Assembly: GCF_003336245.1 (NCBI RefSeq)
Contig: NZ_QPHM01000001.1
Coordinates: 1,612,001 to 1,676,000, forward strand
Length of the DNA stretch: 64,000 nucleotides
Origin: Haloplanus salinus
Lineage (GTDB): Archaea; Halobacteriota; Halobacteria; Halobacteriales; Haloferacaceae
Direction of reading: 5' to 3'
Shown one piece after another: positions 51,931 through 60,147 of the stretch (within the stretch, counting starts at the first letter, position 1; each line of letters begins with the position of its first letter). Below the pieces are notes generated by a model. It had not been told where the DNA came from. It did not search any database and worked only from the letters and a program-made list of their open reading frames with translations. The position numbers were made by a program, and so were the translations under genes.

Positions 51931-52353
51931 ATGCTTCGGCGACTGCTGCGGGCAGTACTGGTCGGTCCCGAGGCACCGCAACTCCGACGGTTCTTCCTCG
52001 TGGGGGCGCTGGCCGCCGGCTTCCAGACGGCGCTGCTCGGCACGCTCGTCGAGTGGGGGCGCATCCAGTATCTGCTGGCCGCCGTCGTCTCCATCGAAAT
52101 CACGATCATCCTCCAGTACGGCGTCAACAACCACTGGACGTTCCACGCTTCGCGCCACCACGGGTGGCGCGAGTACGCCCGAGGACTCCTGCGGACGAAC
52201 GTCGTCCGCGGGACGGCCATCCCCATCCAAGTCGGCGTCCTGTACGCGCTCGTCTCGACGGCGGCCATCCCCTACCTGATCGCCAACGGCGTTGGTATCG
52301 TCGTCAGCGGGATCTATCGGTACGTCCTCGACTCGCGGTGGACGTGGCAGTAA
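51931..52353 (+). CDS. GtrA-family membrane protein
   Basis: The 140-residue protein has four membrane helices and the GtrA features 'R-R-F-F-L-V-G-A-L-A-A', 'N-N-H-W-T-F' and the terminal 'Y-R-Y-V-L-D-S-R-W-T-W'. GtrA-like proteins are thought to help flip or present polyprenyl-linked sugars. It starts eight bases after the sulfatase-like gene, so the two form an operon. Confidence 0.9.
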   Translation: MLRRLLRAVLVGPEAPQLRRFFLVGALAAGFQTALLGTLVEWGRIQYLLAAVVSIEITIILQYGVNNHWTFHASRHHGWREYARGLLRTNVVRGTAIPIQVGVLYALVSTAAIPYLIANGVGIVVSGIYRYVLDSRWTWQ

Positions 52354-52439
52354 CCTCCCAGCCGAATCGTCGCCCCGCCGAACGACCCCATTCCGAGCGC
52401 GAACAGGACGGCCCTCGTGGGGTCGGAGTGACTGAAAAG

Positions 52440-52512
52440 CGCCGTCGCCAGGGCTCGAACCTGGGACCACCTCGTTAACAGCGAGGTGCTCTACCATCTG
52501 AGCTACGACGGC
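52440..52512 (-). tRNA. tRNA-Asn(GTT)
   Basis: The minus strand folds as acceptor GCCGTCG/CGACGGC, D arm with GTAGCTCAGATGGTAGAGC, anticodon loop CTGTTAA in a CCTCG/CGAGG stem and T arm CCAGG-TTCGAGC-CCTGG, discriminator G. It has 73 nt, no intron and no encoded CCA. It lies between the gtrA-like gene and cca on the opposite strand. Confidence 0.95.
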
Positions 52513-52640
52513 TCGGGTGGTGATAGTCGAACTCGGATGAAAGGGCTTTCGTTTTCACCCGCTCCCCGTCGGCCGGTCGCACGCCTCCGCGCCGGCGAGG
52601 GCCGGAACTGACTTACAACAGTCCGCCGGAGTGGTCGCTC

Positions 52641-53990
52641 ATGAGCGACTTCGAGGCCGTCGCCGCGCGCGTGGCCGACCGCGTGACCCCGAGCGCCGCC
52701 GAGCGCGAACGACTCCGGGCGGCCGTCGACGCCCTGACCGCCCGGGTCCACGACGCCATCGCCGACCTTCCAGTCGATGCCGACGTCGTCCAGGTCGGCT
52801 CGACGGCCCGCGGCACGTGGCTCGCCGACGACCGCGATATCGACCTCTTCGTCCGGTTCCCGGCCACTCTCGACCGCGCCGACTTGGAGCGCTACGGACT
52901 CGCCGTCGGCCGCGCCGTCCTCCCCGACGGCCACGAGGAGTACGCGGAACACCCCTACGTCACCGGCGAGAGTCGCGGGTTCGACGTCGACCTCGTCCCC
53001 TGTTACGACGTGGCCGACGCGACGGCCATCCAGTCGGCGGTCGACCGCACTCCCTTCCACGACGCCTACCTGCAGGATCGACTCGACGACGCCCTCGCCC
53101 GCGACGTGCGCCTGTTCAAGGCCTTCCTCACCGGCATCGGCGCCTACGGGAGCGACCTCCGCACTCGGGGGTTCTCCGGCTATCTCTCCGAACTCCTCGT
53201 GCTCGAGTACGGTGGCTTCGAACCGCTCCTCCGCGCCGCCGCGGACTGGCACCCGCCGGTCCGCTTCGACCCCGAAGGTCACGGGACGGGGACGTTCGAC
53301 GACCCGCTCGTCGTCGTCGACCCGACCGACCCCGAGCGCAACGTCGCCGCCGTCTGCTCGCCCGCGAACGTCGCCCGCCTCCAGCACTACGCCCGCGACC
53401 TGCTCGCCGACCCCCGCGAGGACCGCTTCGTCGCGAGCGATCCCGCCCCCGTCGACGCCGACGCCGTCCGGACGCATCTCGACCGCCGGGGAACGACGCC
53501 CGTCGCCGTCGTCTTCGAGACCCCCGACATCGTCGACGATCAGCTCTACCCCCAGCTCCGCAAGTCGCTCCACGGGGTCGCGGACGAACTCGACCGCCGG
53601 GGCTTCGAGCCGCTTCGCTCGGCGACCTTTGCCGCCGACCGCGCCGTCCTTCTCGTCGAACTCGCCGTCGGCGAACTCGCGAGCGTGGAGCGTCATGCCG
53701 GCCCACCGGTCCACGTCCGCGAGCACGCGATCGGTTTCTACGACGCCTACGCCGACCGCGACGTGTACGGCCCCTTCCTCGACGGCGATCGCTACGTCGT
53801 CGAACGGGAGCGCGAGTTCACGACGCCGGCCGGGGTCCTCGAGAGCGACGCCCTCTTCGACGTGGCCCTCGGCGCCCACGTCGAGACGGCGCTCGACGAC
53901 GGCTACGACCTGCTGGTCGGCGACGAGATAGCGGCTCTCGCCGACGACTTCGGCGTCCCACTCGCTCGGTACTTCGAGCCGACGCCTTAG
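52641..53990 (+). CDS. cca: CCA tRNA nucleotidyltransferase, archaeal class I
   Basis: The enzyme adds or repairs the 3' CCA of tRNAs, needed here because none of the tRNA genes encodes it. The 449-residue length is typical. The nucleotidyltransferase signature G-S-T-A-R-G-T-W (53-60) is followed by D-I-D (Asp 66 and 68) and a third carboxylate in 'F-D-V-D-L-V-P'. Further class I blocks include 'D-V-R-L-F-K-A-F-L-T-G-I-G-A-Y-G' and 'G-F-S-G-Y-L-S-E-L-L'. The stop overlaps the convergent HDAC gene by four bases. Confidence 0.95.
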   Translation: MSDFEAVAARVADRVTPSAAERERLRAAVDALTARVHDAIADLPVDADVVQVGSTARGTWLADDRDIDLFVRFPATLDRADLERYGLAVGRAVLPDGHEEYAEHPYVTGESRGFDVDLVPCYDVADATAIQSAVDRTPFHDAYLQDRLDDALARDVRLFKAFLTGIGAYGSDLRTRGFSGYLSELLVLEYGGFEPLLRAAADWHPPVRFDPEGHGTGTFDDPLVVVDPTDPERNVAAVCSPANVARLQHYARDLLADPREDRFVASDPAPVDADAVRTHLDRRGTTPVAVVFETPDIVDDQLYPQLRKSLHGVADELDRRGFEPLRSATFAADRAVLLVELAVGELASVERHAGPPVHVREHAIGFYDAYADRDVYGPFLDGDRYVVEREREFTTPAGVLESDALFDVALGAHVETALDDGYDLLVGDEIAALADDFGVPLARYFEPTP

Positions 53991-54994
53991 TCCAGCCCGT
54001 GGATCGCCCGCACTTCGTCGAGTAGTTCCGCCGTCTCGTCGGTCGGGTCGCCGTCGTCCTCGACCGGCGCCCGACCGTCGAACGTCTCGTGGATCGTCGC
54101 GATGCTCTCGGAGAGCGTGTCGAGACCGTAGCCACCTTCGAGGACGAACCCGAGGCCCGCGCCGACGTCGTCGGTCGTCCCCCGGACCCGATCGGTGAGG
54201 AGGGCGTACCCCTCGGTCGAGACGCGCATCCGCGAGATGGGGTCGTGACGGTGGGCGTCGAAGCCGGCGCTCACGAGCAGCAAGTCGGGATCGAAGCGGT
54301 CGAGGACGGGGCCGACCGCCCGCTCGTACACCCGCAGGTAGTCCGCGTCCCCCGCCCCGGCACGGAGCGGGACGTTGAGGGTCGTCCCCGAACCCGACCC
54401 GTCCCCCGTCTCCTCGACATCGCCGGTCCCCGGGTACAGCCCCTGTTCGTGGACCGACAGGTAACACACGTCGTCGCGGTCGTAGAAGAGGTCCTGCGTG
54501 CCGTTGCCGTGGTGGACGTCCCAGTCGAAAATCGCCACACGGTCGGCGTCGCCGGCGTCGATGACCGACTGGGCCGCGACGGCCGCGTTGTTGAAGAAAC
54601 AGAAGCCCATCGCGTCGGCTTCGACGGCGTGGTGGCCCGGGGGCCGTCCGAGCGCGAACGGGGTTTCGCGCCCCTCGTCGCCCGCGAGGGCGCGCTCGGC
54701 CGTCCACTGGGCCAGCCCGGCGCTGGTGAGGGCAGCGTCCCACGTCCCCTCGGAGGCGACGGTGTCGGGGTCCCAGTCGCCGCCGCCGTCGGCACAGAAC
54801 TCGCGGAGGTCGTCGACGTAGTCGGCGTCGTGAACGGCGGTGACGGCGTCGACCGTCGCCGGCGCGGCGTCGACGTACTCGACGCCGTGTCGACGGGCGA
54901 GCTGTTGGCGGATCGCCCGCAGGCGGTCGGCCGTCTCCGGGTGCCGAGCACCGGTGTCGTGATCGAGACAGGTTTCGCTGTAGCCGAACTGCAT
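53987..54994 (-). CDS. Histone deacetylase-family (HDAC/AcuC-like) hydrolase
   Basis: The 335-residue arginase-fold zinc enzyme retains the complete active site: 'R-P-P-G-H-H-A' (His 121-122), zinc ligands in 'F-D-W-D-V-H-H-G-N-G-T' (Asp 159, His 161) and 'V-S-A-G-F-D-A-H', and 'E-G-G-Y' near the end. It should remove acyl groups from lysine or a small amide. The ATG directly abuts the TAG of the histone gene, so both are made from one mRNA. This makes the neighbouring histone a natural candidate substrate, though acetoin- or polyamine-type substrates remain possible. Confidence 0.93.
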   Translation of the reverse strand: MQFGYSETCLDHDTGARHPETADRLRAIRQQLARRHGVEYVDAAPATVDAVTAVHDADYVDDLREFCADGGGDWDPDTVASEGTWDAALTSAGLAQWTAERALAGDEGRETPFALGRPPGHHAVEADAMGFCFFNNAAVAAQSVIDAGDADRVAIFDWDVHHGNGTQDLFYDRDDVCYLSVHEQGLYPGTGDVEETGDGSGSGTTLNVPLRAGAGDADYLRVYERAVGPVLDRFDPDLLLVSAGFDAHRHDPISRMRVSTEGYALLTDRVRGTTDDVGAGLGFVLEGGYGLDTLSESIATIHETFDGRAPVEDDGDPTDETAELLDEVRAIHGLD

Positions 54995-55426
54995 CTATTC
55001 GAAGAGCGCGAAGTACGTCTCGATGTCCTCTGCCTGGATGGTTCGCCGGTCGGCGTGGTTGGCGAGGGTCGTCGCCGCGGCGGCGACGTTGTCGGCGTAA
55101 TCCTCCAGGATGTCGGCGAGCGCGATCCGCGCGTCCATCGAGACGCGGTAGTGCCCGTCGATTTCGAGGCGAGCGATCCGATCGACCGGCGCCACTGGGA
55201 GTTCGAGGCCGTCCCGGTCGACCACCTGCTCGACGCCGAAGTCGGCGGCCATCAGCGTCTTCCGCCCGTCCGCCGTCGCCCGCTCGGCGGCGCCGACGGC
55301 GAGGTCCGCCCCGTGGCGCTGGATGCGGCGGGCGAGTTCCTCCGCCGCACCCGCGCTTACCCGCAGGTCACCCGCGTTCCGACGGATGATCGTGTCTACC
55401 GGGGCGAACGGTAACTCGACACTCAT
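54995..55426 (-). CDS. hstA: Archaeal histone, fused doublet
   Basis: The 143-residue protein contains two tandem histone folds (about 1-70 and 75-143), each starting with a P-(F/V)-A-P-V-D-x-I motif and ending in a D-x-x-T-L/I-x-A-x-D helix ('R-K-T-L-M-A-A-D-F' and 'R-R-T-I-Q-A-E-D-I'). It is the haloarchaeal end-to-end doublet that mimics a histone dimer. It is acidic, with few lysines, and has no eukaryote-like basic tail. The start ATG 55426 lies about 25 nt from the TATA box. It is followed without a gap by the HDAC gene. Confidence 0.96.
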   Translation of the reverse strand: MSVELPFAPVDTIIRRNAGDLRVSAGAAEELARRIQRHGADLAVGAAERATADGRKTLMAADFGVEQVVDRDGLELPVAPVDRIARLEIDGHYRVSMDARIALADILEDYADNVAAAATTLANHADRRTIQAEDIETYFALFE

Positions 55427-55449
55427 ACTCCGCTAGGCGTCCGTGTCGC

Positions 55450-55459
55450 GTATAATCCT
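55450..55459 (-). promoter_or_regulatory. TATA element of the histone-HDAC operon
   Basis: On the minus strand aggattatac lies 24-33 nt upstream of the histone ATG, predicting a leaderless transcript. Confidence 0.65.
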
Positions 55460-55539
55460 TTCCGTCGGTGCGGCGACGCACGCTCGCTCGGCGCCCTCGT
55501 CCCGCTCCATCGAACGTCCCGACCCCGGTTTACCGCCGA

Positions 55540-55552
55540 TAACCAGTGGTTA
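55540..55552. promoter_or_regulatory. Palindrome TAACCA-G-TGGTTA in a divergent spacer
   Basis: A perfect 6-bp inverted repeat around one G, extended imperfectly on both sides (accgccga ... gtcggt), lies about 90 nt upstream of the histone TATA box and 130 nt upstream of the secreted vWA protein gene. It could be an operator for either gene. A weaker TATA-like gctatagg (55594-55601) may serve the plus-strand gene. Confidence 0.4.
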
Positions 55553-55682
55553 GTCGGTTAAATCCAGCGTTAATGGCTCCAAAGTGGTGATTAGCTATAG
55601 GTGTTGGTGTTAGTTCAATACCCAGTCTGGTCGGGTCGCCCGGTGGTCGACGAGCCCGGTGACTCGGCCAGGAGTGATACAT

Positions 55683-57284
55683 ATGACAGACGACTTCGAA
55701 CTCTCGCGGCGGAAGGCACTCGCCGCGCTCGGCACCATCGGCGTCGCCTCGGCTGGCGCCGGTCTCGGCACGAGCGCGTACTTCAGCGATCAGGAAACGT
55801 TCGAGAACAACTCGCTCACGGCCGGCGAACTGGATATGCACATCGGCTGGGAGTCACACTACTCCGACTGGTCGCCCGACGAGGACGACGGTCTCGAAGG
55901 CGACGTCACCATGGGCAACGATCAGCCGGTCGGGCTTCCGACGCAGAACTCGTCGCTGATCAGCGTCGCCAACACCTCCGACGCCCAGCAGTTCCTGAAC
56001 AACACCGAGGTCGATCAGTTCCCCAACGGGACGACCACGTTCGACGACGCGGCGGAGATGAACGGCTGTGACGTACTCGCGGACGGCGCCGACGAGAGTC
56101 CGGCCGTCATCGACCTCGACGACGTCAAACCGGGCGACTTCGGTGAAGTGACGTTCAGCTTCGCGCTGTGTGACAATCCGGGGTTCGTCTGGATGAACGG
56201 TGGGCTCGTCGAGGCCCGCGAGAACGGCCTCACCGAGCCCGAGGCCGACGACCCCGACGAGGAGGGACCGGAAGACGAGGTTTCGGACGACGTGGAGACC
56301 AGCCAGGTCGAACTCCTCGACGAGGTTCGGACTGCACTCTGGTACGACGACGGCGACAACCTGCAGGAAGGGGACGGCACCGTGACTGGCGGTGCTGCGG
56401 ACGTCGTCATCGTCGCCGACGGTTCCGGTTCCGTGACGAATGACTCGACCAAGTTCCAAGCGCTTCAGGACGGTGCGGAAGCGCTCGTCGACGCCGTCGG
56501 TAGCAACGTCAATGTCGGGTTCGTCCCGTTCTCAAACAGTGCCAACGTCGTCTCGTCACTCACGGACAGCAAGAGTACCACGAAAACGGAAATCCAAGAC
56601 GACAGTAATTACCCCGGTGGTGGGACGGACATCGGTGACGGAATCGATACGGGACAGAACCACCTCACCGGCCCAGCGGGTCGCTCCGGTGTCGACAAGG
56701 TGCTCGTCGTGCTGACCAATGGCGTATCCTCCAGCGGTCGGTCGGAGTCGACGGCCGCCAAGGACGCCGGCACGACCATCTACGGCATCGCGTACGGTGA
56801 CGGGGCGGATCAGAACCTGATCGAAGACATCTCCAGCCCGCCGAAAACCGACGATGGTTCGATCGACGATCAGGACGAGTTCGCCTTTATCGCCGACCAG
56901 ACCGACATCAGCTCCGTGTTCAGCGGCATCGGCGGGCAGATTTCGGTCGGCGGCGAAACGGTGTTCTTCGAGGGCTCGCTCCGCGAGGCGCTCATCGAAC
57001 TCGATCCCGACACGGCGGCCGATCGGAATCAGGGCATCCCACTCGCAGGAGACATCTCGGCGGAGGCCGGTGGCGGCACCGGCCGGAACTGTTTCAGTGG
57101 CGGTGGGCTCGTCCACTCCGTCGGCTTCGCGTGGTGGCTCCCGACCAACCACGCTAACGAGATACAGGGTGACTCCGTCAGCTTCGACCTCGGGTTCTAC
57201 ACGGAGCAGTGCCGGCACAACGACGGCGAAGGGATGAACAACGCGGGCGTCGCGGTCAACCAGACCGACGACGACGCGACGTGA
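55683..57284 (+). CDS. Secreted TasA/SipW-type protein with inserted vWA domain
   Basis: The 533-residue protein starts with a SipW-type signal ('L-S-R-R-K-A-L-A-A-L-G-T-I-G' ... 'S-A-Y-F-S-D-Q-E'), as in TasA/CalY-like surface proteins. The beta-rich TasA-like part covers residues 40-235 and resumes at about 420-533 ('V-F-F-E-G-S-L-R-E-A-L'). Between them a von Willebrand A domain is inserted (about 236-417) with MIDAS D-G-S-G-S and the metal Thr in G-G-G-T-D-I-G. Six or so Cys are present in the TasA part. It is likely exported and may form or bind surface fibres through metal-dependent adhesion; that is inference. Confidence 0.85.
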   Translation: MTDDFELSRRKALAALGTIGVASAGAGLGTSAYFSDQETFENNSLTAGELDMHIGWESHYSDWSPDEDDGLEGDVTMGNDQPVGLPTQNSSLISVANTSDAQQFLNNTEVDQFPNGTTTFDDAAEMNGCDVLADGADESPAVIDLDDVKPGDFGEVTFSFALCDNPGFVWMNGGLVEARENGLTEPEADDPDEEGPEDEVSDDVETSQVELLDEVRTALWYDDGDNLQEGDGTVTGGAADVVIVADGSGSVTNDSTKFQALQDGAEALVDAVGSNVNVGFVPFSNSANVVSSLTDSKSTTKTEIQDDSNYPGGGTDIGDGIDTGQNHLTGPAGRSGVDKVLVVLTNGVSSSGRSESTAAKDAGTTIYGIAYGDGADQNLIEDISSPPKTDDGSIDDQDEFAFIADQTDISSVFSGIGGQISVGGETVFFEGSLREALIELDPDTAADRNQGIPLAGDISAEAGGGTGRNCFSGGGLVHSVGFAWWLPTNHANEIQGDSVSFDLGFYTEQCRHNDGEGMNNAGVAVNQTDDDAT

Positions 57285-57356
57285 TCGGCCGCCATCGCGG
57301 TGTGTCTGCCACCGCTACGTAACGATTCGCGTTCGTCCGGCTCTCTCACGCCGATC

Positions 57357-58790
57357 TCAGTACACCTCGTCCGCGTCGATCCGCCCGTCGTGTATCGGCC
57401 CGCGGACCGTCACTTCCTCACCCAGTCGCAGGTCGGCGTCCGTCTCCACGCTCCGCGTCTTCGTCCCGTCGTCGAGAACGACCGGGTTGCCCGCTTGGAC
57501 GACCGTCCCGGTGAACTGGACGGTGTCACCGTCGATGGGGCCGGTGTCGGCCGTCGCCGTCTCGGTGTCCCCACCGTCGTCGCCGAACGCGTCGAGGCCG
57601 GGACTGCCGCTCCCGCCTCGATCTCCCGAACTCGCCGCCGACGTGGCGGACGCCCCGTCGGTTCCCGCCGCGTCCGCCGGCGGATCGGTCACCGTCACCG
57701 TCGCCCGCCACCCCGCGGAGGCCTCCAGGTCGTCCTGCCATCCCTCCTGAATCTCGGCGTCGGTGACGACGACGTAGTCCGCGAGGTCGATATCGAGGTC
57801 CGCCTTCTCACCCCAGAGCGCCACCCGGATGTCGCCCGTTTCGTCCTTGATCCGGACGTTTCGCACCTGTCCCTCCGAGCCGTCGTCGCGGTCGAACGTC
57901 CGCTTCGGGTCCGTCTCGATGACGCCGCCCGCGATGTCCGCGTCCGTTCCGAGTTCCAGGTCGGTGACGTCGGTCGTCTCGGGGTCGTACGCCACGTCAT
58001 CGTCGACCTCCTCGACCGCGCCCCGGGAGCCGACGTGGAGTTCGAGGTCGCCGTCGCGCTCCCGGACGTAGCCGTCGACGACTTCGACCGACGTGCCGGC
58101 GTCCAGTTCCTCGGCCCGGTCGGCCTTCTCGTCCCACAGCGTCACCCGAACACGCCCCGTCTCGTCGCCGAGGGTCAGGTTGGCGACGCGACCCTCGCTG
58201 CCGTCGTCGCGGTCGAACGTCCGCACCGTATCCGTCGCCAACACCAGCCCCCGTAGATTCACGTCCGAGAGGCCGAGCGAGAGGTCGTCGACGCGGTAGG
58301 TGTCCTGCACCTGGACGTCCACTTCGGCGTCCTCGTCGACTTCCGCCTGATCGACGCTCACCTCGACGCCGCTGTAGCCCTCCTGTGGCCGGCCCTTGAT
58401 CCGGAGGACGTCGCCCACTTCGAGTTCGCCGTCGGCGACGGACTGGGCCATGCGGTCCCAGAAGGAGATGCGGACCTGCCCCGTCTCGTCGGCCACCTCG
58501 ACGTTGATGACGCGTCCCTCGTCCTCGCCGTCGTCGCCGTCGCGTTCGAACGTCCGCAGGTCGCCGACGCCGACCACCTTCGCGAGGAACTTCACCTCGT
58601 CCATCCCGGGGGCGATGTCGGCGACGCCGTTCACCTCCTCGTCTTCGAGTTCGTGGGCGATGAGCATGGCCGCCGTCTCCTCGTCGGCCAGCCCCCCCAT
58701 CTGCTCGACCTTGTCGTGGACGGCGGCCTCGAACTCCTCGAACTCCACGTCCGTGTCGAGGTCCTCGTACACGTCCTCGATTACGCCCAT
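57357..58790 (-). CDS. rpaC: RPA-like single-stranded DNA-binding protein with repeated OB folds (RpaC-like)
   Basis: The 477-residue protein has a short helical N-terminus and then OB folds at about residues 65-150, 175-260 and 283-370. The repeats are very alike ('T-F-x-R-D-D-G-S-E-G-x-V', 'D-E-T-G-x-(V/I)-R-V-x-(L/F)-W'). A Ser/Gly/Asp-rich linker and a further small OB-like domain (about 425-477) follow. This is the haloarchaeal RpaC-type layout; RPA protects ssDNA in replication and repair. There is no zinc finger. ATG 58790 (M-G-V-I-E-D) is the family start. Confidence 0.88.
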   Translation of the reverse strand: MGVIEDVYEDLDTDVEFEEFEAAVHDKVEQMGGLADEETAAMLIAHELEDEEVNGVADIAPGMDEVKFLAKVVGVGDLRTFERDGDDGEDEGRVINVEVADETGQVRISFWDRMAQSVADGELEVGDVLRIKGRPQEGYSGVEVSVDQAEVDEDAEVDVQVQDTYRVDDLSLGLSDVNLRGLVLATDTVRTFDRDDGSEGRVANLTLGDETGRVRVTLWDEKADRAEELDAGTSVEVVDGYVRERDGDLELHVGSRGAVEEVDDDVAYDPETTDVTDLELGTDADIAGGVIETDPKRTFDRDDGSEGQVRNVRIKDETGDIRVALWGEKADLDIDLADYVVVTDAEIQEGWQDDLEASAGWRATVTVTDPPADAAGTDGASATSAASSGDRGGSGSPGLDAFGDDGGDTETATADTGPIDGDTVQFTGTVVQAGNPVVLDDGTKTRSVETDADLRLGEEVTVRGPIHDGRIDADEVY

Positions 58791-58919
58791 AGTACCGTGC
58801 ATCAGGTGAACGCTCCGGTTAAGCGTTGTCCTTGGCGAAACGCTGCGCCGCTGTCGGCCGATTTCGTCCGTCGTCGACGGTCGCTCACACCCAGCGCTGT
58901 GGCGGCTTCGTACATGAAC

Positions 58920-59354
58920 TCACGCCGCCGTGTCGACGACCGTCTCCCGACCGCCCGGCGCGTCGTGGACCACCCGCACCGACGACACCTCGCCGTCGGT
59001 CGTGATCGTCGCGACGTACGCCCGATAGACCAGCGCCTCCGTACACGCTACGTCCGGCGGTGCGTCGCGTTCGGTCGTGACGACTACCTCCAGTACGCCG
59101 TCGCCGACCGCCGCCGAACCGAGCGCGGCAACCGCACACCCGTTCGGCCCGGTGACACAGCCCTCGATCCGCACCTCGCCGTCCGAGTCGTCCGCCGTCG
59201 CCGTCTCCGCGTCCGAGCACTCGCCCGTGTCCTCGAACGATCGACCGGTCACGCGGGGTGAGTCGTCGCCACCGCCGTCGCCGCCACCGCCGGTTCCGAC
59301 ACACCCGCTCAGCGCGAGTAGCGGTGTCGTTCGAAGCATCGTTCGTCGGTTCAT
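58920..59354 (-). CDS. Putative lipoprotein, function unknown
   Basis: The 144-residue protein begins M-N-R-R-T-M-L-R and has a short hydrophobic stretch ending in the lipobox L-S-G-C, so Cys near 17 is the predicted lipid anchor; the Arg pair is compatible with Tat export. A Gly/Asp-rich spacer follows, then a small beta-rich domain with four Cys that could form two disulfides. I recognise no family. Start 59354 gives a proper signal; the upstream frame is basic and non-conserved. Confidence 0.7.
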   Translation of the reverse strand: MNRRTMLRTTPLLALSGCVGTGGGGDGGGDDSPRVTGRSFEDTGECSDAETATADDSDGEVRIEGCVTGPNGCAVAALGSAAVGDGVLEVVVTTERDAPPDVACTEALVYRAYVATITTDGEVSSVRVVHDAPGGRETVVDTAA

Positions 59355-59477
59355 GACCGTTCCGAGGGCCGGCGGGAGCATACTCCTTCGGTACTCTCAA
59401 ACGACCGTTTGACGTTCCGGCCGCCGCCGCCGACGTATCGTAACCGTCTTAAGCGCATCCACGGTATAGATGAATGA

Positions 59478-59550
59478 GTCCTGATAGGGTAGTGGACTAT
59501 CCTCTTGGCTTGCGGAGCCAGGGACCGGAGTTCAAATCTCCGTCAGGACG
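59478..59550 (+). tRNA. tRNA-Arg(GCG)
   Basis: Acceptor GTCCTGA/TCAGGAC, D arm GGGTAGTGGACTATCC, anticodon stem TTGGC/GCCAG with loop TTGCGGA (anticodon GCG) and T arm CGGAG-TTCAAAT-CTCCG, discriminator G; 73 nt without intron or encoded CCA. Its 3' end is repeated downstream. Confidence 0.93.
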
Positions 59551-59635
59551 TTTCTGCCGACACAATGACCACGAGCGGAGCGAGATGCGAACGGCGTAGC
59601 CGTGAGCAAGCGAGTCGTCCGTGTCGGCAGAAACG
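59549..59635. repeat. 15-bp perfect inverted repeat at the tRNA-Arg 3' end
   Basis: cgtttctgccgacac (59549-59563) and gtgtcggcagaaacg (59621-59635) are exactly complementary, separated by 57 bases containing cgagcggagcgag-type palindromes. The left arm begins inside the last two bases of the tRNA gene. Confidence 0.8.
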
Positions 59636-59681
59636 GAGACACGGAGATTTGAGCAGCGAACGAGCGAAGCGAAGTGAGTGC

Positions 59682-59704
59682 GTTCAAATCTCCGTCAGGA
59701 CGTT
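59682..59704 (+). repeat. Direct repeat of the tRNA-Arg 3' end
   Basis: The 23 bases starting gttcaaatctccgtcaggac are identical to 59530-59552 (T arm, acceptor and two flanking T), 152 bases downstream. A 14-base partial copy (ctccgtcaggacgt) follows at 59782-59795. The stretch 59641-59654 forms an inverted match to the same sequence. The rest of 59551-59921 shows no gene. Confidence 0.8.
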
Positions 59705-59921
59705 CACTGCAGTCGTGACCTGCGGTCTCGCACTGTTCACGCCCTGACTTGCCCCCACGCTCGCTGGCGCTCGCGTTGGGACTCCGTCAGGACGTCTCCA
59801 CCGACGAGCGCCGTGAGTACAAGCGGTGTCGCACCGAGTGCGTCGTACAACTCGCCGTTCGTCGCTCCGGTCGGGACTCCGTTCCGCTCGCTCGCGTCCG
59901 CGTCGGCGCGATCCTACATGC

Positions 59922-60044
59922 TCAACTCGCCAACGCCGAACGCGGCGTGCAGTCGGGACAGCCGTGCACGTGGCCGCTGTCGTCGCCGAAGACGCGCACG
60001 AAGTCCTTGCTCACCGCACCGTCGCAGTTTTGACACGTGTACAT
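59922..60044 (-). CDS. Very small zinc-finger protein (40 residues, DUF7563-like)
   Basis: The protein reads M-Y-T-C-Q-N-C near the start and H-G-C-P-D-C near the end: two C-x2-C knuckles about 22 residues apart, with 'D-F-V-R-V-F-G-D' between. It matches my memory of a widespread haloarchaeal family (DUF7563, unverified). A TATA element aatatagt (60069-60076) lies about 25-32 nt upstream of ATG 60044, which supports expression as a leaderless mRNA. The function is unknown. Confidence 0.7.
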   Translation of the reverse strand: MYTCQNCDGAVSKDFVRVFGDDSGHVHGCPDCTPRSALAS

Positions 60045-60147
60045 GATGCGCTCGGATCGACGACGGCCAATATAGTGAGTAGTAGTAGCATACACCGCGA
60101 AAAGCGATTTTAACGACGGCATAGTGCGCCGCAGGCCCGGCCATCCG

